From positions 62,001 to 126,000 of the forward strand of contig NZ_JOID01000006.1 in the NCBI RefSeq assembly GCF_000719865.1: DNA of 64,000 bases, read 5' to 3'. Positions 30,621 through 39,742 of the stretch are shown here, in pieces (within the stretch, counting starts at the first letter, position 1; every line of letters begins with the position of its first letter). A program made the translations under genes and the position numbers. This DNA is from Streptomyces albus subsp. albus (GTDB lineage: Bacteria; Actinomycetota; Actinomycetes; Streptomycetales; Streptomycetaceae). The notes under the pieces were generated by a model, which saw only the letters and a list, made by a program, of their open reading frames with translations, ran no database searches and was not told where the DNA came from.

Positions 30621-32801
30621 ATGAGCGAGCCCACCACCATCCGCTGGGAACAGGACGGCGACGGTGTCGTCACCCTCGTCCTGGACGACCCCCGGCAGTC
30701 CGCCAACACCATGAACGCCGCCTTCCGCGACTCCCTCACGGCCGTCGCCGACCGCCTGGAGGCCGAGCGCGACTCCGTCCGCGGCGTCATCTTCACCTCC
30801 GCCAAGAAGACCTTCTTCGCCGGCGGCGACCTCCGCGACCTCAGCCGGATCACCCCCGATCTGGCCCAGCAGGCGTTCGACTCCGGCATGCGCATCAAGC
30901 GCGACCTGCGCCGCATCGAGACCCTGGGCAAGCCCGTCGTCGCGGCCCTGAACGGCGCCGCGCTCGGCGGCGGCCTGGAGATCGCCCTCGCCTGCCACCA
31001 CCGCGTCGCGCTCGACAACCCCAAGGCCAAGTTCGGGCTGCCCGAGGTGACCCTCGGCCTGCTGCCCGGCGGCGGCGGTGTCGTCCGCACCGTGCGGCTG
31101 CTCGGCATCACCGACGCCCTGCTGAAGGTGCTGCTGGAGGGCCGCCAGTACAACCCGGCGCGGGCCCTGGAGGCCGGCCTCGTCCACGAGGTGGCCGGCA
31201 GCGAGGAGGACATGCTCGCGCGGGCCCGCGCCTTCATCGACGCCCACCCCGAGTCGCAGCAGCCCTGGGACGTCAAGGGCTACCGCATCCCCGGCGGCAC
31301 CCCGTCCACGCCGAAGTTCGCCGCCAACCTGCCCGCCTTCCCGGCCAATCTGCGCAAGCAGCTGAACGGCGCGCCCTACCCGGCGCCGCGCAACATCATG
31401 GCCGCCGCCGTCGAGGGCGCCCAGGTGGACTTCGAGACCGCCCAGGTCATCGAGGCCCGCTACTTCACCGAGCTGGCCACCGGCCAGACCGCGAAGAACA
31501 TGATCCAGGCGTTCTTCTTCGACCTCCAGGCCGTCAACTCCGGGGCCAGCCGCCCGGACGCCGCCGAGCCGCGCACCGTCCGCCGGGCCGCCGTGCTCGG
31601 CGCCGGGATGATGGGCGCCGGCATCGCCTACTCCTGCGCCCGCGCCGGCATCGAGGTCGTCCTCAAGGACGTCTCGCTGGAGGCCGCCGAGCGCGGCAAG
31701 GCGTACTCCGCCAAGCTGCTGGAGAAGGCCGTCGCCCGCGGCCGCACCACCGAGGCCGAGAAGGACGCGCTGCTGGCCCGGATCACCCCGGCCGCCGACC
31801 CGGCGGCGCTGGCCGGCTGCGACGCCGTCATCGAGGCGGTGTTCGAGAACCCGGAGCTCAAGCACCGGGTCTTCCAGGAGATCCAGGACGTCGTGGAGCC
31901 CGACGCGCTGCTCTGCTCCAACACCTCCACCCTCCCCATCTCGCTGCTCGCCGAAGGCGTGAAGCGGCCGGAGGACTTCGTCGGCCTGCACTTCTTCTCG
32001 CCCGTCGACAAGATGCCGCTGGTCGAGATCATCAAGGGCGAGCGCACCGGCGACGAGGCCCTGGCCCGCGCCTTCGACCTCGTCCGGCAGATCCGCAAGA
32101 CCCCGATCGTGGTCAACGACTCCCGCGGCTTCTTCACCTCCCGGGTCATCGGCCACTTCATCAACGAGGGCGTCGCGATGGTCGGCGAGGGCATCGACCC
32201 GGCCTCCGTCGAGCAGGCCGCGGGCCAGGCCGGCTACCCGGCCCGGGTGCTCTCCCTGATGGACGAGCTGACCCTCACCCTGCCCCGCAAGATCCGGGAG
32301 GAGACCCGGCGGGCCGTGGAGGAGGCGGGCGGCAGCTGGGAAACCCACCCGGCGGACGCCGTGATCGACCGCATGGTCGACGAGTTCGGCCGCACCGGCC
32401 GCAGCGGCGGAGCCGGCTTCTATGACTACGAGGACGGCAAGCGGGCGGGCCTCTGGCCGGGCCTGCGCGAGCACTTCACCCGGCCGGACGCGGAGATCCC
32501 CTTCGCGGACATGAAGGAGCGGATGCTCTTCTCCGAGGCCCTGGACACCGTCCGCTGCCTGGAGGAGGGCGTGCTCACCTCGGTGGCCGACGCCAACATC
32601 GGCTCCATCATGGGCATCGGCTTCCCCGCCTGGACCGGCGGCGTCCTCCAGTACATCAACGGCTACGAGGGCGGGCTCCCCGGCTTCGTCGCCCGCGCGC
32701 GGGAGCTGCGGGAGACGTACGGCGAGCGCTTCGCGCCGCCCGCGCTGCTGCTGGATAAGGCGGAGAAGGGCGAGACCTTCACCGACGGCCCGCGCGGCTG
32801 A
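30621..32801 (+). CDS. fadB: FadB-type enoyl-CoA hydratase / 3-hydroxyacyl-CoA dehydrogenase
   Basis: The 726-residue bifunctional protein joins an N-terminal crotonase domain (GAALGGGLEIALACHH; PEVTLGLLPGGGG) to an NAD-dependent dehydrogenase domain (AVLGAGMMGAGIAYSCARAG at about residue 323; GLHFFSPVDKMPLVEII). A C-terminal helical domain follows. It catalyses the hydration and oxidation steps between the dehydrogenase and the thiolase encoded upstream. It ends the operon before a strong terminator. Confidence 0.95.
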   Translation: MSEPTTIRWEQDGDGVVTLVLDDPRQSANTMNAAFRDSLTAVADRLEAERDSVRGVIFTSAKKTFFAGGDLRDLSRITPDLAQQAFDSGMRIKRDLRRIETLGKPVVAALNGAALGGGLEIALACHHRVALDNPKAKFGLPEVTLGLLPGGGGVVRTVRLLGITDALLKVLLEGRQYNPARALEAGLVHEVAGSEEDMLARARAFIDAHPESQQPWDVKGYRIPGGTPSTPKFAANLPAFPANLRKQLNGAPYPAPRNIMAAAVEGAQVDFETAQVIEARYFTELATGQTAKNMIQAFFFDLQAVNSGASRPDAAEPRTVRRAAVLGAGMMGAGIAYSCARAGIEVVLKDVSLEAAERGKAYSAKLLEKAVARGRTTEAEKDALLARITPAADPAALAGCDAVIEAVFENPELKHRVFQEIQDVVEPDALLCSNTSTLPISLLAEGVKRPEDFVGLHFFSPVDKMPLVEIIKGERTGDEALARAFDLVRQIRKTPIVVNDSRGFFTSRVIGHFINEGVAMVGEGIDPASVEQAAGQAGYPARVLSLMDELTLTLPRKIREETRRAVEEAGGSWETHPADAVIDRMVDEFGRTGRSGGAGFYDYEDGKRAGLWPGLREHFTRPDAEIPFADMKERMLFSEALDTVRCLEEGVLTSVADANIGSIMGIGFPAWTGGVLQYINGYEGGLPGFVARARELRETYGERFAPPALLLDKAEKGETFTDGPRG

Positions 32802-32853
32802 GCCGGCGCGCGGTGGGACCGCGCCGGTCCCGGGCAGGGGAGCGGCGTGCGGA

Positions 32854-32883
32854 CGGGCCCGGTGGATTCCTCCACCGGGCCCG
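32854..32883. terminator. 13-bp perfect hairpin between convergent genes
   Basis: CGGGCCCGGTGGA pairs exactly with TCCACCGGGCCCG around a TTCC loop. A weaker hairpin (32803-32827) directly follows the fadB stop. It terminates fadB and the convergent sensor gene. Confidence 0.8.
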
Positions 32884-32916
32884 GCCCGTGGGGCGGCGGG
32901 CGCGCCGTCCGCGGCC

Positions 32917-34404
32917 TCAGCGGTCGTCGCCGCGGATCACGTCGTCCAGGGCGAAGTGCCCGTTCGGACCCAGCTTCAGGACGGGGACGGCCCGGTCGAT
33001 CGGGTCGCCGTTGTTGCGGAAGGAGAGGAAGCCGCTGGCCCCCTCCACCCCCTGGTCCCGTCCGCGCAGCTGCCGGAACCTGCGCGCCACCGCCCTCCCG
33101 CTGAGCTCGCTGCCGTCGAGGGAGGTCATCCGGACCGCGGTGATCGCGGTCAGCACCGCGTCATGGGCCATCATCGCCTGGGCGTCGTCGCGCCGTTCGG
33201 AGGGGAACAGCCCGCTCATCAAGCCGCCCTCCTGGAAGAACGCGGCGGACGGCCGCGACACCGCGGTCCTGTCCCCCTCCCACATGTCCGGGTGGGCCAG
33301 GCCGGTGTAGTACACGACGACGCCCTTCTCGGCGGCCTCACGGAGCTGGTCGGTGGTGAGGTTGGTGGTGTCGTCGCCGGTCATCACCGTGAAGTCCCGC
33401 TGCTGGCACTTGCGGTTGGCGAGCTTGTTGATGAACGACATGAGGTGCTTGCCCCGGCCCGCGAAGTAGACGACGTCGGGCTCCTCGCCGCACAGGTTCT
33501 GGACGATCCAGCGCAGCTCGCCCTCCCAGCTGTCGGGCTGCGAGGCGTCGTATCCGGAGTTCTCCTCGGGAAGGGTGTGCTTCTTGTCGGGGAACACCTC
33601 GCGGAACTCCTCGGCGAGCGTCCGCGCGTAGAGGTTGCCCGCCGCCTCGTCCTGGACGATGACGGCGTCCTCGTACCCCCGCTTCTTCAGGAACGCGGAG
33701 GCGGCCCGCGCCTCGTCCCGGTTGGTCGGCGCGACCCGGACGAGACCGGGGATGTCGGTGAGGTTGGTGGCGCTCATGGTGCTGGCCACCATGGCGATGC
33801 CTTCCTCGGAGAGCCGCTTCATGGCCTTCTTGTTCTCATCGGTGCTGGGCCCGAGGCCCGTCACCGCCAGCAGCCGTTCCTCGCGCCGCTCCGCCCGGCT
33901 CAGGGCGATGAGCCGGTCCACGGTGTACTGCCAGTGCTCCGCGCCGCTGCCGGTGTTGGCCACCAGCAGCCGGATCTCGGGGGAGCCGGAGAGGTCGTCC
34001 CGGTTGGCCCGGTACTGGGCCAGATACGCCCCCTGAAGCTGGCGCCGGACGGCGTCCCGGGAGTTGCTGTCGTCCTTCTCGACGGTCAGCGAGGTCATGT
34101 AGGCGAGGGTGACGTAGTTCTTCTCCTCCTTCATCACCCGCCGGTTCTCGGCACCGATCTTCCGCTGGATGCCCGTCAGATGCCCCGCGAAGGCGAACTT
34201 CGGATCCGTCACCCCGTCGGTCACGCCGACGCACTCCTCGTCCGGGCCGTGTTTCTCCACGCCCTCCGCGCCCTCCAGGCACTGGATCTCCCGCTCCTGC
34301 CACCAGCCGTACAGCCGCGGAGCCCCGAGCCCCAGGACCAGCGCCGCCACCAGGATGCCGACGGCCCAGTGCACCACCGGGCGGGTCGGCCGCCACATCT
34401 CCAT
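32917..34404 (-). CDS. Membrane-anchored periplasmic-binding-protein-like protein
   Basis: The 495-residue protein has one transmembrane helix near the N-terminus (WAVGILVAALVLGLG, residues 13-27) and then a type 1 periplasmic-binding domain like branched-chain amino acid binding proteins. The features ECVGVTDG, YVTLAYMTSLTV and GLGPSTDENKKAMKRL are visible. No lipobox and no transporter genes are present, so it is more likely a receptor than a transport component. It follows the STAND-like gene by 124 bases. GGGAG lies about 7 bases before ATG 34404. This pairing of a binding-protein-like receptor with a P-loop-like partner recurs in Streptomyces as I recall, with unknown function. Confidence 0.8.
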   Translation of the reverse strand: MEMWRPTRPVVHWAVGILVAALVLGLGAPRLYGWWQEREIQCLEGAEGVEKHGPDEECVGVTDGVTDPKFAFAGHLTGIQRKIGAENRRVMKEEKNYVTLAYMTSLTVEKDDSNSRDAVRRQLQGAYLAQYRANRDDLSGSPEIRLLVANTGSGAEHWQYTVDRLIALSRAERREERLLAVTGLGPSTDENKKAMKRLSEEGIAMVASTMSATNLTDIPGLVRVAPTNRDEARAASAFLKKRGYEDAVIVQDEAAGNLYARTLAEEFREVFPDKKHTLPEENSGYDASQPDSWEGELRWIVQNLCGEEPDVVYFAGRGKHLMSFINKLANRKCQQRDFTVMTGDDTTNLTTDQLREAAEKGVVVYYTGLAHPDMWEGDRTAVSRPSAAFFQEGGLMSGLFPSERRDDAQAMMAHDAVLTAITAVRMTSLDGSELSGRAVARRFRQLRGRDQGVEGASGFLSFRNNGDPIDRAVPVLKLGPNGHFALDDVIRGDDR

Positions 34405-34413
34405 GTCCCCACT

Positions 34414-34467
34414 CCCCGTCGTCCGCGTCGTCCCCGTCGTCCCCGTCGTTACTGTCGTCCCCGTCGT
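34414..34467. repeat. Six-copy 9-bp repeat next to the ribosome-binding site
   Basis: Units of the form CCCCGTCGT (plus strand) repeat six times, with two units changed. On the gene strand this gives repeated ACGACGGGG immediately ahead of the Shine-Dalgarno of the gene starting at 34404, leading into GGGGAGTGGGG. Confidence 0.8.
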
Positions 34468-34528
34468 CCTGCCGCGTCCGTGCCCGGGACCGCCCGGCCG
34501 GGGGCGGCCCGCCGCCCGCGGGCGGGTC

Positions 34529-36538
34529 TCACTCGTCGCGCCACTGCCGATAGCGCTCCGCCTCGTCGTACAGCGGGACGATCCCCGAGCCGCGCAGCGC
34601 GGCGAGATGGTCGAAGTTGCCGGCGATCACGGCGTTGAGCCGCCGGCCCGGGTCGCTCAGCGGATCGCTCCATATCCACCGGGCCACCACCAGCCGCCGG
34701 ACCACCGCCTCCAGCGACATGGCCGGGGCGTGGCCGCCCGTGGTGAGCGAATCCAGCAGCCGCAGCGGCGGGACCGTCTTGTCCAGCCGGTTGGGCGCCG
34801 AGGTCACCAGGTCCAGGTCGCGGATGAAGTCCTCGCTGCCGCGCTCCGTGAACCGGCGCGCCAGCAGGGCGGCGACCGGGTCCGTCTCACCCAGCGCCAG
34901 CCGGTGGTACATCTCCTCCAGCTCCGGGTCCCCGCCGGGCGCCCGCTCCGCCGGGCGCTCGCGCACGGCCCGGAAGTGCGCGGCCAGCCGCGCGTGGCCG
35001 TCCCGCCACATCTCCTCGTCGGCCGCCAGCTCCCACAGCAGCAGCCGGCGCAGCCAGGGATGGAGGACGAGCCGGCCGTCCTCGGCCGCGAGCAGCCAGC
35101 GCTCCCGCAGCAGCCCCGGCAGCGGCTCGCCGTGGTCGCCGGCGCCCGTCCCGAACACCTGGGCGCAGACGGAGAGATCGCGGGCGGCGGACCAGCGCAC
35201 GAGCATGGCGCGGCGGTCGCTCCCCGGCTCGTCCGCCAGATCCTCCAGGAGATAGCCCAGCGACGCCTGGGCGAGGGTGGGTGCCCCCGGGTCCGGGCCG
35301 GGCACCGGAGGCGCCGGGGGCAGCCCCGGTACCCGGCGCAGGGAGGCGTAGGGATCGTCCTCGGCGGCGGGATGCTCCCGGGCGGCGCGCAGCAGGGTGT
35401 TGACGGTGTGCCGGACGGCCCAGGGCAGCCCGCCGGTGAGCCGCTGCACCCCGGGGACGATGTCGGGCCGGCGGGGCGCGCCGGCGCACAGCACCCGGGT
35501 GTCGGCGAGCCGCAGCGGCCGCAGCTCCAGGGGGTACCACCAGAAGTCGTCGGAGCTCTCGCCGCCCCGCCCGGCCTCCCAGTGCGCGAGCGAGGCGAGA
35601 TCGGAGTCCTGCGGCCGCAGCGCCCACTGGACGCCGGTGGCCGGGCCCCACTCGGGCAGCCAGCGGTGCACGCTGGCGAGGGTGACCAGCGGATCGCAGC
35701 CGCGCCGCGCGGCCTTGTCCTCGTGCCGCGCCTCCAGCAGCAGTTCCAGGAACCTCCGCCCGGTCTCCGTATGGCAGTTGTCGAGCAGCAGCAGAAAGGC
35801 GCGGTGGTTGAGCCAGCCCCTGGCGTGGTCCCGCAGATCGGCCAGGAAGGCGCGGAAGAGGACCCGTTCGACGTCCTGGGGGCCGTTCTCCCGGCCGTCG
35901 GAGCGGTGCTGCCAGGAGTTGAGTTCGACCAGCGCGTCCGCCGGGTCCGCGCAGGGCGGGATGCGCCCGTCGCCGTACCAGCCGATGCCGCGGTTGAGGG
36001 CCCGCCACGGGAGCTGGCCGGTGCGCGGGGTGACGGAGGACAGGACGGCGGCCGCGGCGTCGGACACGCCGGGCGGGGCGTCCAGGGCCTCCGCCAGGAC
36101 CTCCGCGAGCTGGCCGAGGAAGCTGCCGTAACGACCCTCGCGGTTGCGGAGTTCGTCGCGGATCAGCCGGGGCAGCCTGCGCCGCGAGTGGGCGCGGAGC
36201 AGATCCTCCATCGGCGTGCCGGTCGTCAGCAGGCCGACGATGAAGCGCGGGAAGCTCGGCTCCTTGTAGTTCGTCAGCTTCCGTTCCAGCTCCCGGGCCA
36301 GACCGCCCAGGACGGTCCGGATGTCGAGCCCGGCCGCCGCGTCGAAGTTGAGATACGCGCAGGGGGTGCGCGGCGCGAACCTCTCCTTGACGTAGGCGTG
36401 CAGATCCGTCGCGCCTATCCCGGTCGGCCCCAGCAGGACGGTCACCGGCCGGTCCGCGCCGGGAGGCAGGGCCAGGCAGTCGCGGATGAGTTCCCGTACC
36501 GGTTCGCGGCCGCGCAGACCGCCCGGCAGTTCAGGCAT
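34529..36538 (-). CDS. STAND-like protein with degenerate P-loop
   Basis: The 669-residue cytoplasmic protein has the layout of a STAND or AAA-type NTPase: a P-loop position at residues 37-45 (GPTGIGATD), a Walker B-like FLLLLDN at 248-254 and a helical C-terminal half. The Walker A lysine is replaced by Ala, so ATP hydrolysis is doubtful. No effector domain is recognisable. GGGGGA precedes ATG 36538. It is transcribed with the binding-protein-like gene downstream, which suggests that an outside ligand and this protein form one signalling or regulatory unit; that is inference. Confidence 0.75.
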   Translation of the reverse strand: MPELPGGLRGREPVRELIRDCLALPPGADRPVTVLLGPTGIGATDLHAYVKERFAPRTPCAYLNFDAAAGLDIRTVLGGLARELERKLTNYKEPSFPRFIVGLLTTGTPMEDLLRAHSRRRLPRLIRDELRNREGRYGSFLGQLAEVLAEALDAPPGVSDAAAAVLSSVTPRTGQLPWRALNRGIGWYGDGRIPPCADPADALVELNSWQHRSDGRENGPQDVERVLFRAFLADLRDHARGWLNHRAFLLLLDNCHTETGRRFLELLLEARHEDKAARRGCDPLVTLASVHRWLPEWGPATGVQWALRPQDSDLASLAHWEAGRGGESSDDFWWYPLELRPLRLADTRVLCAGAPRRPDIVPGVQRLTGGLPWAVRHTVNTLLRAAREHPAAEDDPYASLRRVPGLPPAPPVPGPDPGAPTLAQASLGYLLEDLADEPGSDRRAMLVRWSAARDLSVCAQVFGTGAGDHGEPLPGLLRERWLLAAEDGRLVLHPWLRRLLLWELAADEEMWRDGHARLAAHFRAVRERPAERAPGGDPELEEMYHRLALGETDPVAALLARRFTERGSEDFIRDLDLVTSAPNRLDKTVPPLRLLDSLTTGGHAPAMSLEAVVRRLVVARWIWSDPLSDPGRRLNAVIAGNFDHLAALRGSGIVPLYDEAERYRQWRDE

Positions 36539-36736
36539 GGCGTCCCCCGTGTGTCGGCGCGTGTCCCACGGCTCTACCCGCGTCGTGCGGACGCCAGTCT
36601 TTCCCGTCCGCCCCAGCCGCCGGCCGGGAAACGGAAAGGTCGTAACGGAACGGATATGAACCGTGCGACTGCGTGATGGCCCCGGACATCCGTACGGGAG
36701 CGCGCCTCACCCCCCAGGGGGCCGGCGCCGCGCGCC

Positions 36737-37465
36737 TCACTCCTCCGGGAAGGAGTCCCGCAGTTCCTCCCGCATGGACCGCTGGAAGGCCGTGACCAGG
36801 GCCTGCACCACCAGCGGCTGCATGTGCGCCGACAGCACGCGCACCGTCTCCACCTGCTCCGGGTCCTCCTCCCGCTCGCGGTAGGGCTCCCAGACCTCGT
36901 CCCGGAAGAGCCGGCTCAGCTCCCGCGCCGCCTCCCGGGTGTGCTCCAGGACGACGGAGCGGGCCGCGAGGACCGTCTCCAGGCCGATCGGCACGTCGAG
37001 CAGCCGGACGCCCAGGTGCAGCATCGGGGGGTCCACCCGGAAGACGTCCGGGTCCTCCGTCCGCACCGCCACGTTCATCGCGGCGAGCCGGTCGATGTCG
37101 TCCTCCTCCAGCGGCCGGCCCGCGCGCCGCTCCAGCTGCTCGCGGGTGGCCTCCTCCGCCGGGTCCGGGGCCCAGGACGCGACCAGCGCCCGGTGGATGG
37201 CCAGATCCTCGGCGCTGAGGTCGTCCGGGAGCCGGCGCAGATAGCGTTCGATGGCGGCCAGTGTCATGCCCTGGTGCCGGAGCTCCTCGATCAGCGCCAG
37301 CCGGGAGAGATGCTCCTGGCCGTAGCGCCCCACCCGGCGCGGGCCGATCTCCGGGGGCGGCAGCAGTCCGCGGGTGCTGTAGAAGCGGATGGTGCGCACG
37401 GTCACCCCCGCGCGGGCGGCCAGCTCGTCGACCGTCAGGCCGTGGGCGGTCAGCTCCTGGGGCAT
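36737..37465 (-). CDS. MerR-family transcriptional regulator
   Basis: The 242-residue protein has a MerR winged helix (LTVDELAARAGVTVRTIRFY, residues 9-28; RGLLPPP) and a coiled dimerisation helix, then a C-terminal domain of unknown ligand. ATG 37465 starts the family domain at the usual place; the frame extends upstream through the promoter. It is divergent from the BCCT transporter gene, the likely second target. Confidence 0.88.
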   Translation of the reverse strand: MPQELTAHGLTVDELAARAGVTVRTIRFYSTRGLLPPPEIGPRRVGRYGQEHLSRLALIEELRHQGMTLAAIERYLRRLPDDLSAEDLAIHRALVASWAPDPAEEATREQLERRAGRPLEEDDIDRLAAMNVAVRTEDPDVFRVDPPMLHLGVRLLDVPIGLETVLAARSVVLEHTREAARELSRLFRDEVWEPYREREEDPEQVETVRVLSAHMQPLVVQALVTAFQRSMREELRDSFPEE

Positions 37466-37507
37466 CGGCGGCGTCTCGCTCTCTCGTCCTCGGGGACAGG
37501 ACGTGCA

Positions 37508-37538
37508 ACAGTATTGCTGTCTCACCGCCGGTGTGAAA
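37508..37538 (-). promoter_or_regulatory. MerR-type promoter with 19-bp spacer
   Basis: On the minus strand, TTTCAC (37533-37538) and TACTGT (37508-37513) are separated by 19 bases, the overlong spacing that MerR proteins correct by twisting DNA. The spacer contains the dyad CACCGGCGGTG. It points towards the merR gene, which suggests autoregulation. Confidence 0.5.
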
Positions 37539-37709
37539 CCTCCCGGAGCGGGTGATCGGCATGGGGCCGCCCGGCCGCTCCGCGCGTGCACCGGGCTCTA
37601 CACGGAGGGCAGCAAGGAGTCAAGTCACCGCCGGGACGAATGCGACGGATGATGAGCGGGTATCGGACACCGGTGTTCGCTCGGTAGGAAGTCGAAGAAG
37701 GGTGCAGAG

Positions 37710-39569
37710 GTGTCGGAGAGAGAACAGCGGCCGAAGGAGGGCGGCGGGTCCTCCGCCGCCCCCGACCACAACGAGGGCGGCGGGGGAGCCCACACCGCTC
37801 CCGTCCACGAGGTGGTGGCCCTGCTTCCGGGCAGCCCTCACCTCAGCCGCCCCCCGCGGACCGACCGCGTCGTCTTCGGCGTCAGCGCCGTGCTCGCGCT
37901 CGCGTTCGTCCTCTGGGGCTCGCTCGCGACCGAGACGCTGAAGAGCGTCTCCGGCTCGATGCTCGAGGGGCTGATGCACAACGCCGGCTGGGCGTTCGTC
38001 CTGGCGGCCTCCGGCTTCGTCGTCTTCGCCCTGTGGCTGGCCGTCAGCCGCTACGGCCGGATCCCGCTGGGCGCCGAGGACGAGAAGCCCGAGTTCCGCA
38101 CCGTCTCCTGGGTCGCGATGATGTTCAGCGCGGGCATGGGCATCGGCCTGATGTTCTACGGGGTGAACGAGCCCCTGGCCCACTTCACCGACCCGCCGCC
38201 CGGCACCGACCCCGCCGACTCGGCCGCCGCGATGCGCACCGCGATGTCCACCACCCTCTTCCACTGGACGCTCCACCCCTGGGCGATCTACGCCGTCGTC
38301 GGCCTGGCCATCGCCTACAGCACCTTCCGGCGCGGCCGCCGGCAGCTGATCAGCTCCGTCTTCAAGCCGCTGATCGGTTCCCGGTACGCGAACGGCTGGG
38401 GCGGCCGGGTCATCGACATCCTCGCCATTTTCGCCACCCTCTTCGGATCCGCCACCTCCCTGGGCCTCGGCGCGCTGCAGATCGGCAGCGGCTTCACCGA
38501 GCTCGGCTGGATGGGGCAGGTGGGCACCGGCCTGCTCGTCGCGATCATCGCCGTGCTGAGCGTGGCCTTCATCGCCTCCGCCGTGTCGGGCGTGGCCAAG
38601 GGCATCCAGTGGCTGTCCAACATCAACATGGTGCTGGCCGTGGTGCTCGCCCTGTTCGTGTTCGTCGGCGGCCCGACCGTTCTGATCCTCGACCTGCTGC
38701 CCACCTCTCTCGGCGGCTACCTCCGCGACCTGCCGCAGCTCGCGGGGCGGACGGAGGCCGCCAGTGGTGAGGACGTCGCCGGCTGGCTGTCCTCCTGGAC
38801 GGTCTTCTACTGGGCCTGGTGGATCTCCTGGACGCCGTTCGTGGGCATGTTCATCGCCCGCATCAGCCGGGGCCGCACCATCCGGCAGTTCATCGGCGGG
38901 GTGATCCTCGTCCCCAGCGGCGTCAGCCTGGTCTGGTTCGCCGTCTTCGGCGGCACGGCCATGCGGTTCGAGGAGCTCGGGCGGCTCGGGGACGAGAAGA
39001 CCCCGGAGGGCCAGCTCTTCGGCGTGCTGCGGGAGTTCCCCCTGGCGACGGCGGCCGCCGTGCTCGTCATGGTGCTGGTCGGCATCTTCTTCGTCTCCGG
39101 CGCGGACGCGGCCTCCGTCGTGATGGGCACCCTCTCGCAGGGCGGCTCCATCGAACCGCACCGGACGGTCGTCATCTTCTGGGGAGTGGTCACCGGGGCG
39201 GTCGCCGCCGTGATGCTGCTCGTGGGCGGCGGGGGAGGCGACGCGCTCTCCGGCCTCCAGCAGATCACCATCCTCGCCGCCGCACCCTTCACCCTCGTCA
39301 TGATCGGGCTGTGCGCGGCCCTGCTGCGCGATCTGCGCCGGGACCCGCTGATCGTGCGCGGGGAACGGGCCGAGGCCGCCATCGAGACGGCCGTGATCGC
39401 CGGCCACGAGCAGTACGCCGGCGACTTCGCCCTCCACATCGGACCGGGCGACGGGGAGAACGGCTCGGACGACGACGGGGCCGGTACGGCCGGCACGGCG
39501 GACACGGCGGGCGGGGGCACCCCGCACCGCCCCGGCGGCTCCCCGGAGAAACCCGCGAACGGGACCTGA
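37710..39569 (+). CDS. BCCT-family betaine/carnitine/choline transporter
   Basis: The 619-residue membrane protein has 12 hydrophobic helices. The BCCT signatures are AGMGIGLMFYGVNEP, whose GMGIG points to sodium coupling, and the substrate-box tryptophans in YWAWWISWTPFVGMF followed by RISRGRTIRQF. It imports a quaternary ammonium compound, probably glycine betaine for osmotic protection. N- and C-terminal hydrophilic tails are long and Gly/Asp-rich. GTG 37710 has AGAAGGG 7 bases upstream. The divergent MerR regulator is the likely controller. Confidence 0.93.
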   Translation: MSEREQRPKEGGGSSAAPDHNEGGGGAHTAPVHEVVALLPGSPHLSRPPRTDRVVFGVSAVLALAFVLWGSLATETLKSVSGSMLEGLMHNAGWAFVLAASGFVVFALWLAVSRYGRIPLGAEDEKPEFRTVSWVAMMFSAGMGIGLMFYGVNEPLAHFTDPPPGTDPADSAAAMRTAMSTTLFHWTLHPWAIYAVVGLAIAYSTFRRGRRQLISSVFKPLIGSRYANGWGGRVIDILAIFATLFGSATSLGLGALQIGSGFTELGWMGQVGTGLLVAIIAVLSVAFIASAVSGVAKGIQWLSNINMVLAVVLALFVFVGGPTVLILDLLPTSLGGYLRDLPQLAGRTEAASGEDVAGWLSSWTVFYWAWWISWTPFVGMFIARISRGRTIRQFIGGVILVPSGVSLVWFAVFGGTAMRFEELGRLGDEKTPEGQLFGVLREFPLATAAAVLVMVLVGIFFVSGADAASVVMGTLSQGGSIEPHRTVVIFWGVVTGAVAAVMLLVGGGGGDALSGLQQITILAAAPFTLVMIGLCAALLRDLRRDPLIVRGERAEAAIETAVIAGHEQYAGDFALHIGPGDGENGSDDDGAGTAGTADTAGGGTPHRPGGSPEKPANGT

Positions 39570-39577
39570 CGCCGCCG

Positions 39578-39607
39578 GGCCGGGCGCCCCGGGCCGGGCG
39601 CCCGGCC
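39578..39607 (+). terminator. 12-bp hairpin after the BCCT gene
   Basis: GGCCGGGCGCCC pairs exactly with GGGCGCCCGGCC around a 6-base loop, 8 bases past the stop. A run of alternating GGCCGC follows to 39630. Confidence 0.7.
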
Positions 39608-39726
39608 GCGGCCGCGGCCGCGGCCCGGGCCCGGGCGCGCCGAGGCTCGGGAGCCGGGCGGGAGGCCGCCGCACCCGGTCACGAAGCCGCGGGACGGCAG
39701 CCGGCGGTCCGGCCCGCGCCGCCCCC

Positions 39727-39732
39727 TAGAAT
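39727..39732 (+). promoter_or_regulatory. Putative -10 box of a leaderless ABC-F transcript
   Basis: TAGAAT ends 10 bases before the ATG at 39743, and there is no Shine-Dalgarno, so transcription probably starts at or near the initiation codon. A matching -35 is not evident. Confidence 0.4.
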
Positions 39733-39742
39733 CGGCCTCCTC

